Shown: positions 1 to 8,601 of the stretch, in pieces
Numbering within the stretch: the first letter of the stretch is position 1
Layout: every line of letters starts with the position of its first letter
DNA from: an uncultured Bacteroidota bacterium
Lineage (GTDB): Bacteria; Bacteroidota; Bacteroidia; Bacteroidales; F082
Length of the DNA stretch: 36,421 nt
Assembly (NCBI GenBank): GCA_913055825.1
Contig: CAJXKB010000025.1
Span: 1 to 36,421 of the forward strand
Direction of reading: 5' to 3'
The notes under the pieces: model-generated
What the model saw: only the letters and a program-made list of their open reading frames with translations
What the model was told of the DNA's origin: nothing
The model's database searches: none
Translations under genes and position numbers: made by a program

Positions 1-165
1 CCCGCCCGACTTGAAAGGTCACCCTCAGCCTGCGCGAGTCTGACGGGGAGTCGGTGCGTGGCACAAAGAAAAATGAAAAATTAAGAATGACGAATTAAAC
101 CCAAAGCCTCTTTAATCAGCCACCGCGAGTCCCTTCGCTTTTGGCCTTGCTTCAGACTCGCGCTA
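1..165. repeat. Gene-free left edge with inverted copies of a GCGAGTC motif
   Basis: No coding frame here looks real. GCGCGAGTCTG (32-42) recurs as its exact reverse complement CAGACTCGCGC (153-163). A third copy, CGCGAGTC (124-131), can pair with 155-162 across a 23-nt loop. A TGAAAGGTC motif near position 11 resembles the arms of the palindromes at 182-251. This suggests that the repeat field continues beyond the left edge of the window. Confidence 0.5.
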
Positions 166-181
166 AAGGAGTGAGAAGCTC

Positions 182-251
182 AACCTTTCAGGAGCAAGCC
201 CACCTGAAAGGTTAACCAATTTTCCTTTCAGGAGCAAGGCCACCTGAAAGG
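182..251. repeat. Two palindromic repeats (class A) after the kinase operon
   Basis: The first copy (182-213) has 11-nt arms, AACCTTTCAGG and CCTGAAAGGTT, around a 10-nt loop (AGCAAGCCCA). The second (224-251) has 9-bp arms around AGCAAGGCCA. The TAA stop of the kinase gene (252-254) is read directly out of the edge of the second copy. The same palindrome occurs twice more at 7465-7496 and 7626-7657, on the other side of the three-gene operon. The arms could act as transcription-end hairpins, but no T-run follows, so a dispersed intergenic palindrome family is more likely. Confidence 0.8.
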
Positions 252-1436
252 TTAACTATTTTTCGGAAATTTAAAGGTCACCACTCCCCCACCATCCGGA
301 TGGTTGGAAAGATAAAATTCACAATTATGATGTTGCATGATGGTACGGGCAAAATGTAGGTTCAGTCCGGTATGCTGATCCTGATGTTCCATACCTGTGT
401 TAAACTTAAGCAGGCTTTTTTCGAGTATGGCAGAAGGAAAACCTTCTCCATGGTCACGCACTGTACAAATCGCCCTGCCTCCTTCACGGTCAATACTAAT
501 TTCAACCGGCTGGTCATCAGGAGAATAGACAAGGGCATTGTCTGTAACTATTTCCAGGGCCTTTCGCAAATAATTGACATCTGCTTCAATTGTGATTTCA
601 GGGTCTGTTTTTTGCAAGACCAGCCTTGACTTTGCCCGGGGGTTCTTTTCGGTGAACTCCTGCATAAAACTTTCAATAAAGGAGGGCAAAGAAAATTCAA
701 TCTTTGAGAAAACCGATGCCCCATTGACATTGAGGTTTGAGATTTCTAATGCCTGTAGCGAAAACCGTTCCAACCTTTTGGTCGACTGGTCCAGCATAGC
801 AAGGTATTCCAAAACCTCCTGAGGAAGTTCGCTCATTTTCATCAGTTCCACCCCACCCAAAATCCCATTTAGAGGAGTACGGATTTCATGGCTGACCATG
901 TGTAGGAATTCGGTTTTAGCAAAATCGAGCTTTTCGAGGTCTTTCACAGCTATGGCGAGTTTGGCATTGGAGGCCTCCAGTTCCTTTGTTCTTGCTTTTA
1001 CCTTTTCTTCCAATTGTTGATTCCACTCATTCAAGGCTTCCTTGCTTTTTTTGAGTGCCACATGGGTGGCCACACGGGCCAGTAACTCCTCGGGACGGAA
1101 GGGCTTGGTTAAATAATCCACGCCACCTGCGTCAAAGGCTTTGTTCAGACTTTCAGTATCTGTTTTGGCGGTAAGAAAGATGATGGGTACATCTTTATAA
1201 GCTTCTACTTCTTTTATCCGTTGAGAGGTTTCGTAACCATCCAGACCGGGCATCATTATATCCATTAAAATCAAATCGAAAGATGCCAGCGAAACCCATT
1301 GCAAGGCTTCCTCGCCGCTAAGGGCAAATTCAACATTATATTGCTCACCCGAAAGAAGGGAAGCGGCAATCTCCACATTACTCGGATTGTCGTCCACAAT
1401 GAGAATAGTGGCCCCGTCTTTATTTTCGTTTTTCAT
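252..1436 (-). CDS. Response regulator-histidine kinase fusion protein (REC-HisKA-HATPase)
   Basis: This is a 394-residue soluble signalling protein. An N-terminal receiver domain (about 10-125) shows the acidic pair D15/D16, phospho-acceptor D59 in LMDIMMPG, and K111 in LTKPF. A coiled coil (about 130-175) leads to a HisKA dimerisation domain with H183 in VSHEIRTPLNG. The ATPase domain has N300 and a DHGEGFP G1 box. There is no membrane segment. I chose the ATG at 1436 rather than an upstream TTG because the receiver core begins right after it. It overlaps the end of the upstream hybrid kinase gene by 17 bp, so the two are translationally linked. It probably takes phosphate from that kinase or signals in parallel. 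No DNA-binding output domain is present, so the final target is not visible. Confidence 0.93.
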   Translation of the reverse strand: MKNENKDGATILIVDDNPSNVEIAASLLSGEQYNVEFALSGEEALQWVSLASFDLILMDIMMPGLDGYETSQRIKEVEAYKDVPIIFLTAKTDTESLNKAFDAGGVDYLTKPFRPEELLARVATHVALKKSKEALNEWNQQLEEKVKARTKELEASNAKLAIAVKDLEKLDFAKTEFLHMVSHEIRTPLNGILGGVELMKMSELPQEVLEYLAMLDQSTKRLERFSLQALEISNLNVNGASVFSKIEFSLPSFIESFMQEFTEKNPRAKSRLVLQKTDPEITIEADVNYLRKALEIVTDNALVYSPDDQPVEISIDREGGRAICTVRDHGEGFPSAILEKSLLKFNTGMEHQDQHTGLNLHFARTIMQHHNCEFYLSNHPDGGGVVTFKFPKNS

Positions 1437-4400
1437 GATAATATAAATTGAGCTGTTCCACAAAGTTACTAAAATTCACAATCATTTCTTTTTCTTTTTC
1501 CAACAAAAAATGTTCAGAGGCCGCTAAAAGTTCTTCGCCATAACGTTGTATGGCCTCCGTATGATAAGCCCTTCCTATTTCAACCAATAACTTCCCCATT
1601 TCCCTTACTTTTTGCCGTGGACGGATACCTGTCGCCAAGCTTTGTTGCAAAGGAGTTATTTTGTCATTCAAATCGGCCATCAGTTGGGGAAATTGCTCCA
1701 GTGCTTTTGCAGTAAGCGCTACCTGCCCGGTTTTTGTTTTATCCTTAAGCTCATATTTCAAATGGCTACGTAAAACGCTTACAAGGTCATTCATGGTAGC
1801 AGGTTTACGAACAAAAGCGTTAAAACCTTCCTTTTTGATTTCTTTTCCTTTACCCTTAGTGGAAGAGGCCGTAAGGGCAATCACCGGGATATGCGACCAT
1901 TCGGCATGTTCACGAATTATTTTGATGGCTTCAATGCCATTCATTACGGGCATCCGGATGTCCATAAATACTAAATCAACCGGGTTATGCTCCATGATTT
2001 CTAAGGCCTGCTGCCCGTTTTCTGCTTCAAGGAACGTAAACGGATAGTCTTCCAGCAAAGCCTTTAACACAACGCGGTTGCCGGGCGTATCGTCCACGAT
2101 GAGCAGCGTAGCCGGTTCAGAAAAATGAATTTCAGGATCAATCGCTTTCAAAGCTTTCTTTTCTGTTTTTTCTCCGGCAAGCCTAATACCGGGTAAATGG
2201 ATCATGAAAGTACTCCCTTTGCCTTCTTCACTTTTCAGTTCGATATACCCGTCCATCAATCGTACAATTTGCATGGTAATTGCAAGGCCCAGGCCAGTAC
2301 CCCCATATTTATTACTGATTGTGGAATCTTGCTGCTCAAATAGTTTGAAAATCTTCTCATGAAATTCGGGAGGAATGCCTTTTCCGCTATCTGCTACCTC
2401 AAGGAGCAAATCGGCTGTTTCATTGCCAATGCTTTCGGCCTTAATACTGATTTTCACAAAACCCTTTTCCGTAAACTTAATGGCGTTGCTGGTAAGGTTG
2501 AGCAATATTTGCCTTATTTTGAGTTCATCGAGGTATAAAGCATCGGGGACTTCAGGAGCAATGGAGATAATAAAGTCCAGGTTTTTTTGGTGGGCTTTCA
2601 AGCGAAAAATACTTTCAATATCGCTCACAAGATACCTGATATCAACTGCTTGCATGTTTATTTCCATTTTTCCGGCCTCTGCCTTTGAAAAATCCAGTAA
2701 GTCGTTTATCAGATTGAGTAAAGCCTTGCCACTACTCTGCATAGATTCTATATAGTCTTTTTGTATCGGGTCGCTTGCTCTCCTTAAAAGGATTTCGGTA
2801 AATCCGAGGATGGCGTTCATGGGGGTGCGGATTTCGTGGCTCATATTGGCCAAAAAAAGGCTCTTGCTTCGGGTGGCTTCTTCGGCTATCTTTACTTCCT
2901 CATTTAATCGCTGTTCTCTAAATTTCCTTTCGGTGATATCAATAAACGTAACCACAGCGCCTACTACTTTGCCATTATGTATTTGGGGGTACGACCAATA
3001 TTCTACAGGAAAATTACTGCCATCGGCTTTCCAAAACACTTCATCGTCCACATGTATTTCTTTTCCCTGTTTTAATGTCTGATAAATCCTGCATTTTTCC
3101 ACTGGGAAATGCTTCCCGTCAACATAGCGGCCATGTATCATTTCATGCATGTTATTCCCTATCAAATCGCTTTCCTGCTCATAACCAAGCATACGCAGGC
3201 ATGAATTATTCAAAAATGTACAATTCCCATTCAAATCAATGCCATAGATGGCCTCGGCAGCTGAATTCAGCAGGAGAAGGGTCTTTTCTTCGCTCTCTTT
3301 TAAGGCACGCTCGGTTTCTTTCAAATCAGTGATATTCTGTCCAATAACTGAAACACCAACAACTTTTCGGTTTAAATCTCTAATGGGTGAAAGCTTTAGG
3401 GAAACATCGATGATCCTGCCGTCTTTTCGCATACGGCGTGTTTCATACCTTTCTACTGTTTCACCATCCTTTATTTTTGAAATCAGTAATGGCCCTTCGT
3501 CAGTCATATCCTTTGGTAACAGTATCGAAACAGGTTTCCCGATTATTTCGTCAGCAGTATATCCATAGTTTAGCTCGGCACCCTTGTTCCAGCTTTGAAT
3601 AATACCCTTCATGTCTTTGCTGATAATGATCGCTTCGGATGAATGAACAATATTGGCCAGGTTCTGTAGTTCGAACTGTGACGCTTCCAGCTTTTGCAAT
3701 GCAATTTCAGCTAAACGTTTTTGTTTATTGGCATCCTGCATAAGGCTTAAAGCGGCTTTGCGCGATTTTTCCAAATGCGTGGCATTGACCTCCATGTCTT
3801 CCTGCCATTTTTTCCTTTCCGTGATATCTTCCTGGACTGAGACAAAATGGGTTATCTCACCCGCATCGTTCAATATAGGGGATATGGATACAGAATGCCA
3901 AAGGAGCCTCCCATCCTTTTTTTTGTTTTGAATTTCCCCCTTCCACGCTTTTTTGTTTAAAAGAGTGGCCCACATTTCAGTATAAAATGAAGAGGGCATT
4001 AATCCGCTGCTGATGATATTAGGGTTTTTACCAATTACTTCCGGGGAGCTATAACCCGTATCCAATTCAAATTTTTTATTCACATACCTAATCAGCCCTT
4101 CCTTATCGGTAATCATTACCGCAACGGGGTTTTGTTCAATTGCCTTTAGCAATATTTTATTCTGCTCTTCGGCTTCTTTACGTTGCTTAATTTCATCGTT
4201 AAGTGCATCTCTTGAGGCAGTTATGGTTTTAAAATTAACGGTCATTTCATTAAATTCCCTTGCCAACATCCCAATCTCATCCTTACTTTTCGAAATAACA
4301 CGCTGACTTAAGTCACCCTTTGCCACCTTTTTAATGGCAAGCTGAAGTGCTTTAACAGGCTTTGAAAATTTATATGCTAAATAGAAGGATAGTACAATAA

Positions 4401-5406
4401 TTGCGGGAAAAAAGATGAATAAAAGAAGGAGTACCTTCTTTTTCATCCGGTCAACAGGTAAAAAGAGCTCCTTTTTATCTTTTTTAACTACCAATCCCCA
4501 GTTCAACAAGGGTATATGTTCCCAAACAGCAAATACATTCTTGCCCCGGTAATCTACTGAAAAGCCCGAACCGCTTTTCCCTGCCGTGGCATACTGAATG
4601 GGCAGTGCTGTATCCGAACCGATAGTCACGCTCCTTTTGAAAGCGGCATTCTCATCAAAACGAAGGGGGCAGATAAAGACCACTCTATTTGAATCCCTTT
4701 CGCCAATCAACACTTCCCCGGTTTTACCGAGATTTGTAACATCCTTTACGAGGTTAAACAGGTCCTCGACTTTTAACCTGACCATAACCACCCCCATAAA
4801 AGCCTGCCCACGAAATATGGGGGCCATAAGGAAAGAACTTGCTTGCTTAGACCCATCGTAGTGGCGGTACTTTGATAAAAGAGATTTTTTAGTCTTAACT
4901 ACTTCATCAAAAAGACGCTCAAGTTCCGGGTGACCGCTTTTTTTATTGAATAAATTGGCATACAAATGATCATTCTGTTTTAGTGAGTAGACAATGTTGC
5001 CATGTTTGTCGAGGAGGAGTATATCGGAATATCCAAAGGTTGATGCATAATACTGAAGGGTCTTGTGAAAAGTATTGGGATGTGTTTCATCCATCCGGAA
5101 TTGGCTCGATTTGGTCTTGTGATTATCTTTTACATTTTCAAAATAAACAATTGCTTCTACCATGTCATGGCTATGCGCAATCATATTGAGATCCTTTTTA
5201 TGTTCAGCAAAATAACGAACTATCTGCCTCTCTTTTAGCCCGGCTATATGGTAAAATTCCTCAAGGCTCTTCTCTTTCAATGTTTTCTGATAGTATGAAT
5301 ATGTAATCACACCGATCACGCTTAGCGGCACCATTGAAATCACAATAAACCAAAACAGGAGTTTGATTCCGATTCGGCTGATATAAGGAGCATTCAGATA
5401 TTTCAT
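1420..5406 (-). CDS. Membrane-bound hybrid sensor histidine kinase with three PAS domains
   Basis: This is a 1328-residue inner-membrane sensor kinase. A transmembrane helix (about 13-37) is followed by an external sensor region of Cache type (about 40-320), a second helix (about 323-346) and a HAMP linker (about 348-400). Three PAS domains follow (about 418-530, 576-695 and 703-828). The HisKA domain has H857 in MSHEIRTPMNA. The ATPase domain shows the N-box LNLTSNAIKF, DSGKGIP and GGTGLGLA. A receiver domain (about 1100-1215) has D1149 in FMDIRMPVMNG and K1201. The last 90 residues are helical and may be a degenerate Hpt-like bundle, but no clear phospho-histidine motif was found. It lies 6 bp after the PAS-only gene and overlaps the downstream REC-kinase gene. 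The ligand is unknown. Confidence 0.95.
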   Translation of the reverse strand: MKYLNAPYISRIGIKLLFWFIVISMVPLSVIGVITYSYYQKTLKEKSLEEFYHIAGLKERQIVRYFAEHKKDLNMIAHSHDMVEAIVYFENVKDNHKTKSSQFRMDETHPNTFHKTLQYYASTFGYSDILLLDKHGNIVYSLKQNDHLYANLFNKKSGHPELERLFDEVVKTKKSLLSKYRHYDGSKQASSFLMAPIFRGQAFMGVVMVRLKVEDLFNLVKDVTNLGKTGEVLIGERDSNRVVFICPLRFDENAAFKRSVTIGSDTALPIQYATAGKSGSGFSVDYRGKNVFAVWEHIPLLNWGLVVKKDKKELFLPVDRMKKKVLLLLFIFFPAIIVLSFYLAYKFSKPVKALQLAIKKVAKGDLSQRVISKSKDEIGMLAREFNEMTVNFKTITASRDALNDEIKQRKEAEEQNKILLKAIEQNPVAVMITDKEGLIRYVNKKFELDTGYSSPEVIGKNPNIISSGLMPSSFYTEMWATLLNKKAWKGEIQNKKKDGRLLWHSVSISPILNDAGEITHFVSVQEDITERKKWQEDMEVNATHLEKSRKAALSLMQDANKQKRLAEIALQKLEASQFELQNLANIVHSSEAIIISKDMKGIIQSWNKGAELNYGYTADEIIGKPVSILLPKDMTDEGPLLISKIKDGETVERYETRRMRKDGRIIDVSLKLSPIRDLNRKVVGVSVIGQNITDLKETERALKESEEKTLLLLNSAAEAIYGIDLNGNCTFLNNSCLRMLGYEQESDLIGNNMHEMIHGRYVDGKHFPVEKCRIYQTLKQGKEIHVDDEVFWKADGSNFPVEYWSYPQIHNGKVVGAVVTFIDITERKFREQRLNEEVKIAEEATRSKSLFLANMSHEIRTPMNAILGFTEILLRRASDPIQKDYIESMQSSGKALLNLINDLLDFSKAEAGKMEINMQAVDIRYLVSDIESIFRLKAHQKNLDFIISIAPEVPDALYLDELKIRQILLNLTSNAIKFTEKGFVKISIKAESIGNETADLLLEVADSGKGIPPEFHEKIFKLFEQQDSTISNKYGGTGLGLAITMQIVRLMDGYIELKSEEGKGSTFMIHLPGIRLAGEKTEKKALKAIDPEIHFSEPATLLIVDDTPGNRVVLKALLEDYPFTFLEAENGQQALEIMEHNPVDLVFMDIRMPVMNGIEAIKIIREHAEWSHIPVIALTASSTKGKGKEIKKEGFNAFVRKPATMNDLVSVLRSHLKYELKDKTKTGQVALTAKALEQFPQLMADLNDKITPLQQSLATGIRPRQKVREMGKLLVEIGRAYHTEAIQRYGEELLAASEHFLLEKEKEMIVNFSNFVEQLNLYYHEKRK

Positions 5407-5412
5407 GGTGTA

Positions 5413-7107
5413 TTATTTTGTATGGGTGACATCATTATCTTTCTCATCGTCCCAAACGACGGCATAACGGGCAGGCAGGTTCATTTGTTTGCAGAGTAGG
5501 TTTATTTCCTCTTTCAGTTCAATCACACGCATTTCACGATCAATCATCGCATTGTTAAACTCTTCAAGTTCACGGGCTTTGTCTGCAAGATTTTGTGCGG
5601 CATGCTTGCTCTCAGTAATATCCATGACAAAACCTGTTGTCCCCATAAAATTATTCTGTTCGAAAACAGGCGAAATCCTGAGACTGATTATTCGGGAAAT
5701 TCCGTCAGTCCTAATGATGGGCACTTCAACTTCAGGTGGGAATTTTCTATCGGCTACAAAACCGGCATACATGGCCCGGAATTTCTCTTTTGCTTCGGCC
5801 GGGATATTTATGTAGAAAGGAAGGCCTTCCATCTCATTAGGGTTTTTATAACCAAAAAGCTTACACATGGCCCTGTTGGCAAAAGTTACCTCTCCGGCTG
5901 CGTTGCATGTAAAAAAGCCTTCCCCTATTTCGTTTACAAGCTTAAGATAATCTTTTTCCAGTTGTTTTCTATTGTCAATATCCCTTGCCGCCACAACCAC
6001 CCATTTCTTGTCATCAAGCTGCATCAACCTCATGTTTATTTCAACCCAAAACAGACGACCGCTTTTATGTTTCATGTTCCACTCAAAGCGTTGAGGCCTG
6101 CCGGCAGCAGCTTTTTTTATCCATTTTATGGCTTCATCTTGCGAGTAGGGAGGCACGTTGGCACTAATATCCCCCACCGTCGAGTTTAGTATTTCTTCCC
6201 TTGTATAGCCAGTCATCTCGCAAGCGGCTTCATTTACATCCAATATCTCACCGGTAGCGGCATCATGGAAAAACAACCCGTCATTGACAGAATTAAAAAT
6301 ACTTTCGTATTTTAATTGGCTTTCCTGCAGTTTCAACTCTGAAAATTTTCGCTGCGAAACATCCTGCTCTGTGCCAAACACCTTAGTGGCAGTACCATTT
6401 TCATCGTAAATTGTCTCTGTATAGGAATGAATCCATTTGGTTTTCCCGTTTGTTACAATCCTGAAGTCGTTTTCGAAAGGCTCTTGCAAGAGGCGGTCAT
6501 CCCACAAAGCCTCAACCCTTTTTAGGTCGTCGGGATGCACCAGTTCAAAAAACTTATCGAGTGACGGTTTATCTTGTCTATCAATACCGTAAATCCGGTA
6601 AAGTTCGTCAGTCCAAAGTAATTCATTGGTTTTTAAATCGAACTCCCATGAACCGATATGCCCATTCTGCTGGGATATTTCGAGTAAAGTCATGGTCTTT
6701 GCCAATTTCCGTGTAGCAAGCATTTCTTGTGTCCTATCGCGGGCCATAGCAATAAACTCTTCAGAAGATGCCAATTTCCCGGGTACAATAATGCGAACCT
6801 CCGAACAACGTGGGCTGCCATCCTTATGTACCCATTCAATTTCAAAAGGAAGGTATTTGTTATTTTTGATGATATTTGCAAAAATTTTGTTCAAGCGGCG
6901 TATATCTTTTGAATGGAAAAAGGGCATCTTGCTAAAATGTTTGTTTTCAATAACATTCAGGGGATAACCACTCACCGTCTCAAATGCAGGATTGACATAA
7001 GTGATTATTCCTTTAAGATTTACCGCAACAATAATGTCGGGTAGCCGGTCAAGGATTTGACATTGCAACGAGGCTGATTTTTGTATTTTTTCAGGAGGGG
7101 TGCTCAT
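5413..7107 (-). CDS. PAS-only sensory protein (four PAS domains, no kinase)
   Basis: This 564-residue soluble protein has four PAS domains in tandem (roughly 20-130, 150-265, 278-390 and 400-515). Recognisable pieces include ITYVNPAFETVSGY, ILDVNEAACEMTGYTREEI and VTFANRAMCKLFGY. The second domain is of the PAS_3 type (PDDLKRVEALW). The C-terminus is a coiled coil containing REMRVIELKEEINLL, a tail often seen on PAS proteins. There is no HisKA, ATPase, GGDEF or other output domain. The reading frame is open further upstream, but that stretch is AT-rich and unlike protein, so I start at the ATG at 7107 (MSTPPEKIQK). It is the first gene of the three-gene operon and probably feeds sensory input to the hybrid kinase by protein contact, which is inference. 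Confidence 0.9.
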   Translation of the reverse strand: MSTPPEKIQKSASLQCQILDRLPDIIVAVNLKGIITYVNPAFETVSGYPLNVIENKHFSKMPFFHSKDIRRLNKIFANIIKNNKYLPFEIEWVHKDGSPRCSEVRIIVPGKLASSEEFIAMARDRTQEMLATRKLAKTMTLLEISQQNGHIGSWEFDLKTNELLWTDELYRIYGIDRQDKPSLDKFFELVHPDDLKRVEALWDDRLLQEPFENDFRIVTNGKTKWIHSYTETIYDENGTATKVFGTEQDVSQRKFSELKLQESQLKYESIFNSVNDGLFFHDAATGEILDVNEAACEMTGYTREEILNSTVGDISANVPPYSQDEAIKWIKKAAAGRPQRFEWNMKHKSGRLFWVEINMRLMQLDDKKWVVVAARDIDNRKQLEKDYLKLVNEIGEGFFTCNAAGEVTFANRAMCKLFGYKNPNEMEGLPFYINIPAEAKEKFRAMYAGFVADRKFPPEVEVPIIRTDGISRIISLRISPVFEQNNFMGTTGFVMDITESKHAAQNLADKARELEEFNNAMIDREMRVIELKEEINLLCKQMNLPARYAVVWDDEKDNDVTHTK

Positions 7108-7164
7108 AGAAAATTGGGGTGGAAAATTTAAATTAGCAATGAATATACAGATATAATTTCTTGT

Positions 7165-7172
7165 CAAAAATA
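7165..7172 (-). promoter_or_regulatory. Candidate -7 box for the PAS/kinase operon
   Basis: The minus strand reads TATTTTTG, a match to the Bacteroidota -7 consensus TAnnTTTG, 57 nt before the chosen ATG at 7107. The surrounding sequence is very AT-rich and no clear -33 TTTG lies at the usual distance, so the call is tentative. Confidence 0.4.
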
Positions 7173-7345
7173 CAAAATAAATAATATATAAACTATTTAA
7201 ATTTATAAATATCTTGATAAAAGCATGACCACTAAGGATAACCATCACTTGAAAGCCGTGCTTTTCAAGGATTTTAATCAGAATGAATGTAATAATAGGT
7301 ATTTCTTTTCAGGTCTTTTTAGTTTCCTATCAGGGCTTATAATTT

Positions 7346-7685
7346 CCTTTCAGGTCGAACAAGACCTGAAAGGTAGAAAACCCCACTACCCTGCTTTAAA
7401 ACGCCATAGGGAAAGTGGCTGAAAATCAATACCAGTTATGGGAAAATATAACTGCAATAAGCTCAACCTTTCAGGAGCAAGGCCACCTGAAAGGTTAACC
7501 AATTTTCCTTTCAGGTCGAACAAGACCTGAAAGGTAGAAAACCCCACTACCCTGCTTCAAAACACCATAGTGGAAGTGGCTGAAGATCAATACCAGTTAT
7601 GGGAAAACATTACTGCAATTAACTCAACCTTTCAGGAGCAAGGCCACCTGAAAGGTTAACAATCAGGTCGAACAAGCCCCGAAAG
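7346..7685. repeat. 161-bp tandem repeat built from two alternating palindromes
   Basis: Two near-identical units start at 7346 and 7507, exactly 161 bp apart. Each begins with palindrome B: 11-bp arms CCTTTCAGGTC and GACCTGAAAGG around a GAACAA loop, at 7346-7373 and 7507-7534. About 90 bp of spacer follows, then palindrome A with AACCTTTCAGG arms at 7465-7496 and 7626-7657. A decayed start of a third unit (TCAGGTCGAACAAG) is visible at 7663-7676. The spacers differ by a few substitutions, so the duplication is not brand new. The rest of the gene-free stretch 7108-7796 holds only weak look-alikes of the arms. Confidence 0.9.
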
Positions 7686-7796
7686 AACCATTCATAGGAA
7701 ATACTGTTTGGAGTGCCTGGAGTTTGGAGTTCAGCGCACTAAAGTTGGTTCGCGAGGGCTAAGTGATAATTTTCATACATTAGCAGCAAATTGTAA

Positions 7797-8240
7797 ATGA
7801 TTGCTTGCATGGAAAAGACAAATCCGGAAAAAACCAAAAAGTTCGATAAAAGTTATTTAGAGATGGCGCATGTGTGGGCCAAAAATTCATATTGTAAACG
7901 TCGTCAGGTAGGTGCGCTGATTGTAAAAGACCGCATGATTATTTCGGACGGATACAACGGAACACCTTCGGGTTTTGAAAATATCTGTGAAGATGAGTCA
8001 GGAAGCACCAAACAATACGTTTTACATGCCGAAGCCAATGCCATTACCAAGGTTGCCCAATCGAACAACAGCAGTAAAGGTGCCACACTTTACATAACTG
8101 ATTCCCCCTGCGTGGAATGTTCGAAACTTATTATTCAATCAGGTATCAGGCGTGTGGTTTACGACCGTGAATATCGCATTACCGACGGACTGGATTTACT
8201 GAAACGTGCCGGCGTGGAAGTGGTGCATTTTGATATATGA
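7797..8240 (+). CDS. dCMP deaminase (deoxycytidylate/cytidine deaminase family)
   Basis: This zinc enzyme of 147 residues is predicted to deaminate dCMP to dUMP, the substrate for thymidylate synthesis, in the cytosol. The zinc and catalytic motifs are complete: HAEAN (H77, E79) and PCVEC (C105, C108). The signature GYNGTPSGFENIC is characteristic of dCMP deaminases rather than tRNA or free-cytidine deaminases. The length is normal for the family. The ATG at 7797 is used here, but the ATG at 7809 (MEKTNPEK) is an equally plausible start. A near-consensus -7 box (TAATTTTC, 7767-7774) lies upstream. The gene stands alone, with a decayed kinase fragment immediately downstream. Confidence 0.93.
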   Translation: MIACMEKTNPEKTKKFDKSYLEMAHVWAKNSYCKRRQVGALIVKDRMIISDGYNGTPSGFENICEDESGSTKQYVLHAEANAITKVAQSNNSSKGATLYITDSPCVECSKLIIQSGIRRVVYDREYRITDGLDLLKRAGVEVVHFDI

Positions 8241-8307
8241 GCCCGCTGTTACAGGCCTATCCTGAATTTACTTCCCATATAAATATAATGCTTATTCTTG
8301 AACAAAG

Positions 8308-8601
8308 GAATTGGAAGAAGAATTTAGGGGCTTGTCGATTGATAAAATTGACGATGAGACCAATAGGAAAAAGATATCCCCCCATGCGGATATTAAAATT
8401 AATTGATAAGTTCGTTTCTTTTGTAAAAGATACCGGCATCGGCATAAGTCCCCAAAAACGGGATGTGATATTCAAACAGCTTATTCGCAGGAAATTGACA
8501 AAAAAACAGCCAGTGATGCCTGCTGTGATGTTTTTATCTTCAAGCCCATCAACAAAGATGAATTTTACGAAATCATGGCCCGTTATTGTAAGAATGTATA
8601 G
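8308..8601 (+). pseudogene. Remnant of a hybrid histidine kinase (ATPase and receiver fragments)
   Basis: Two recognisable kinase fragments sit in different frames. At 8420-8476 one frame reads FVKDTGIGISPQKRDVIF, the G1 box of a HATPase domain. About 30 nt later, from 8506 to the TAG at 8599-8601, another frame reads CDVFIFKPINKDEFYEIMARY, the end of a receiver domain including the conserved KP. The several hundred bases that should separate these domains are missing. A further open piece in the second frame (8308-8400, beginning ELEEEFRGLS) ends in a stop and may also belong. No intact protein is possible. The last 19 bases overlap the 3' end of the opposing Nudix gene. This also accounts for the gene-poor stretch 8241-8582. 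Confidence 0.75.

Noticed and set aside
5593-6189. Plus-strand ORF of 198 codons opposite the PAS protein gene
   Set aside because: It lies antisense to a clear multi-PAS coding frame and has no recognisable features.
7363-7657. Palindromic repeats as a CRISPR array
   Set aside because: The repeats are 28-32 nt hairpins within a 161-bp tandem unit. The spacers between them are near-identical in the two units, and no cas gene is present.
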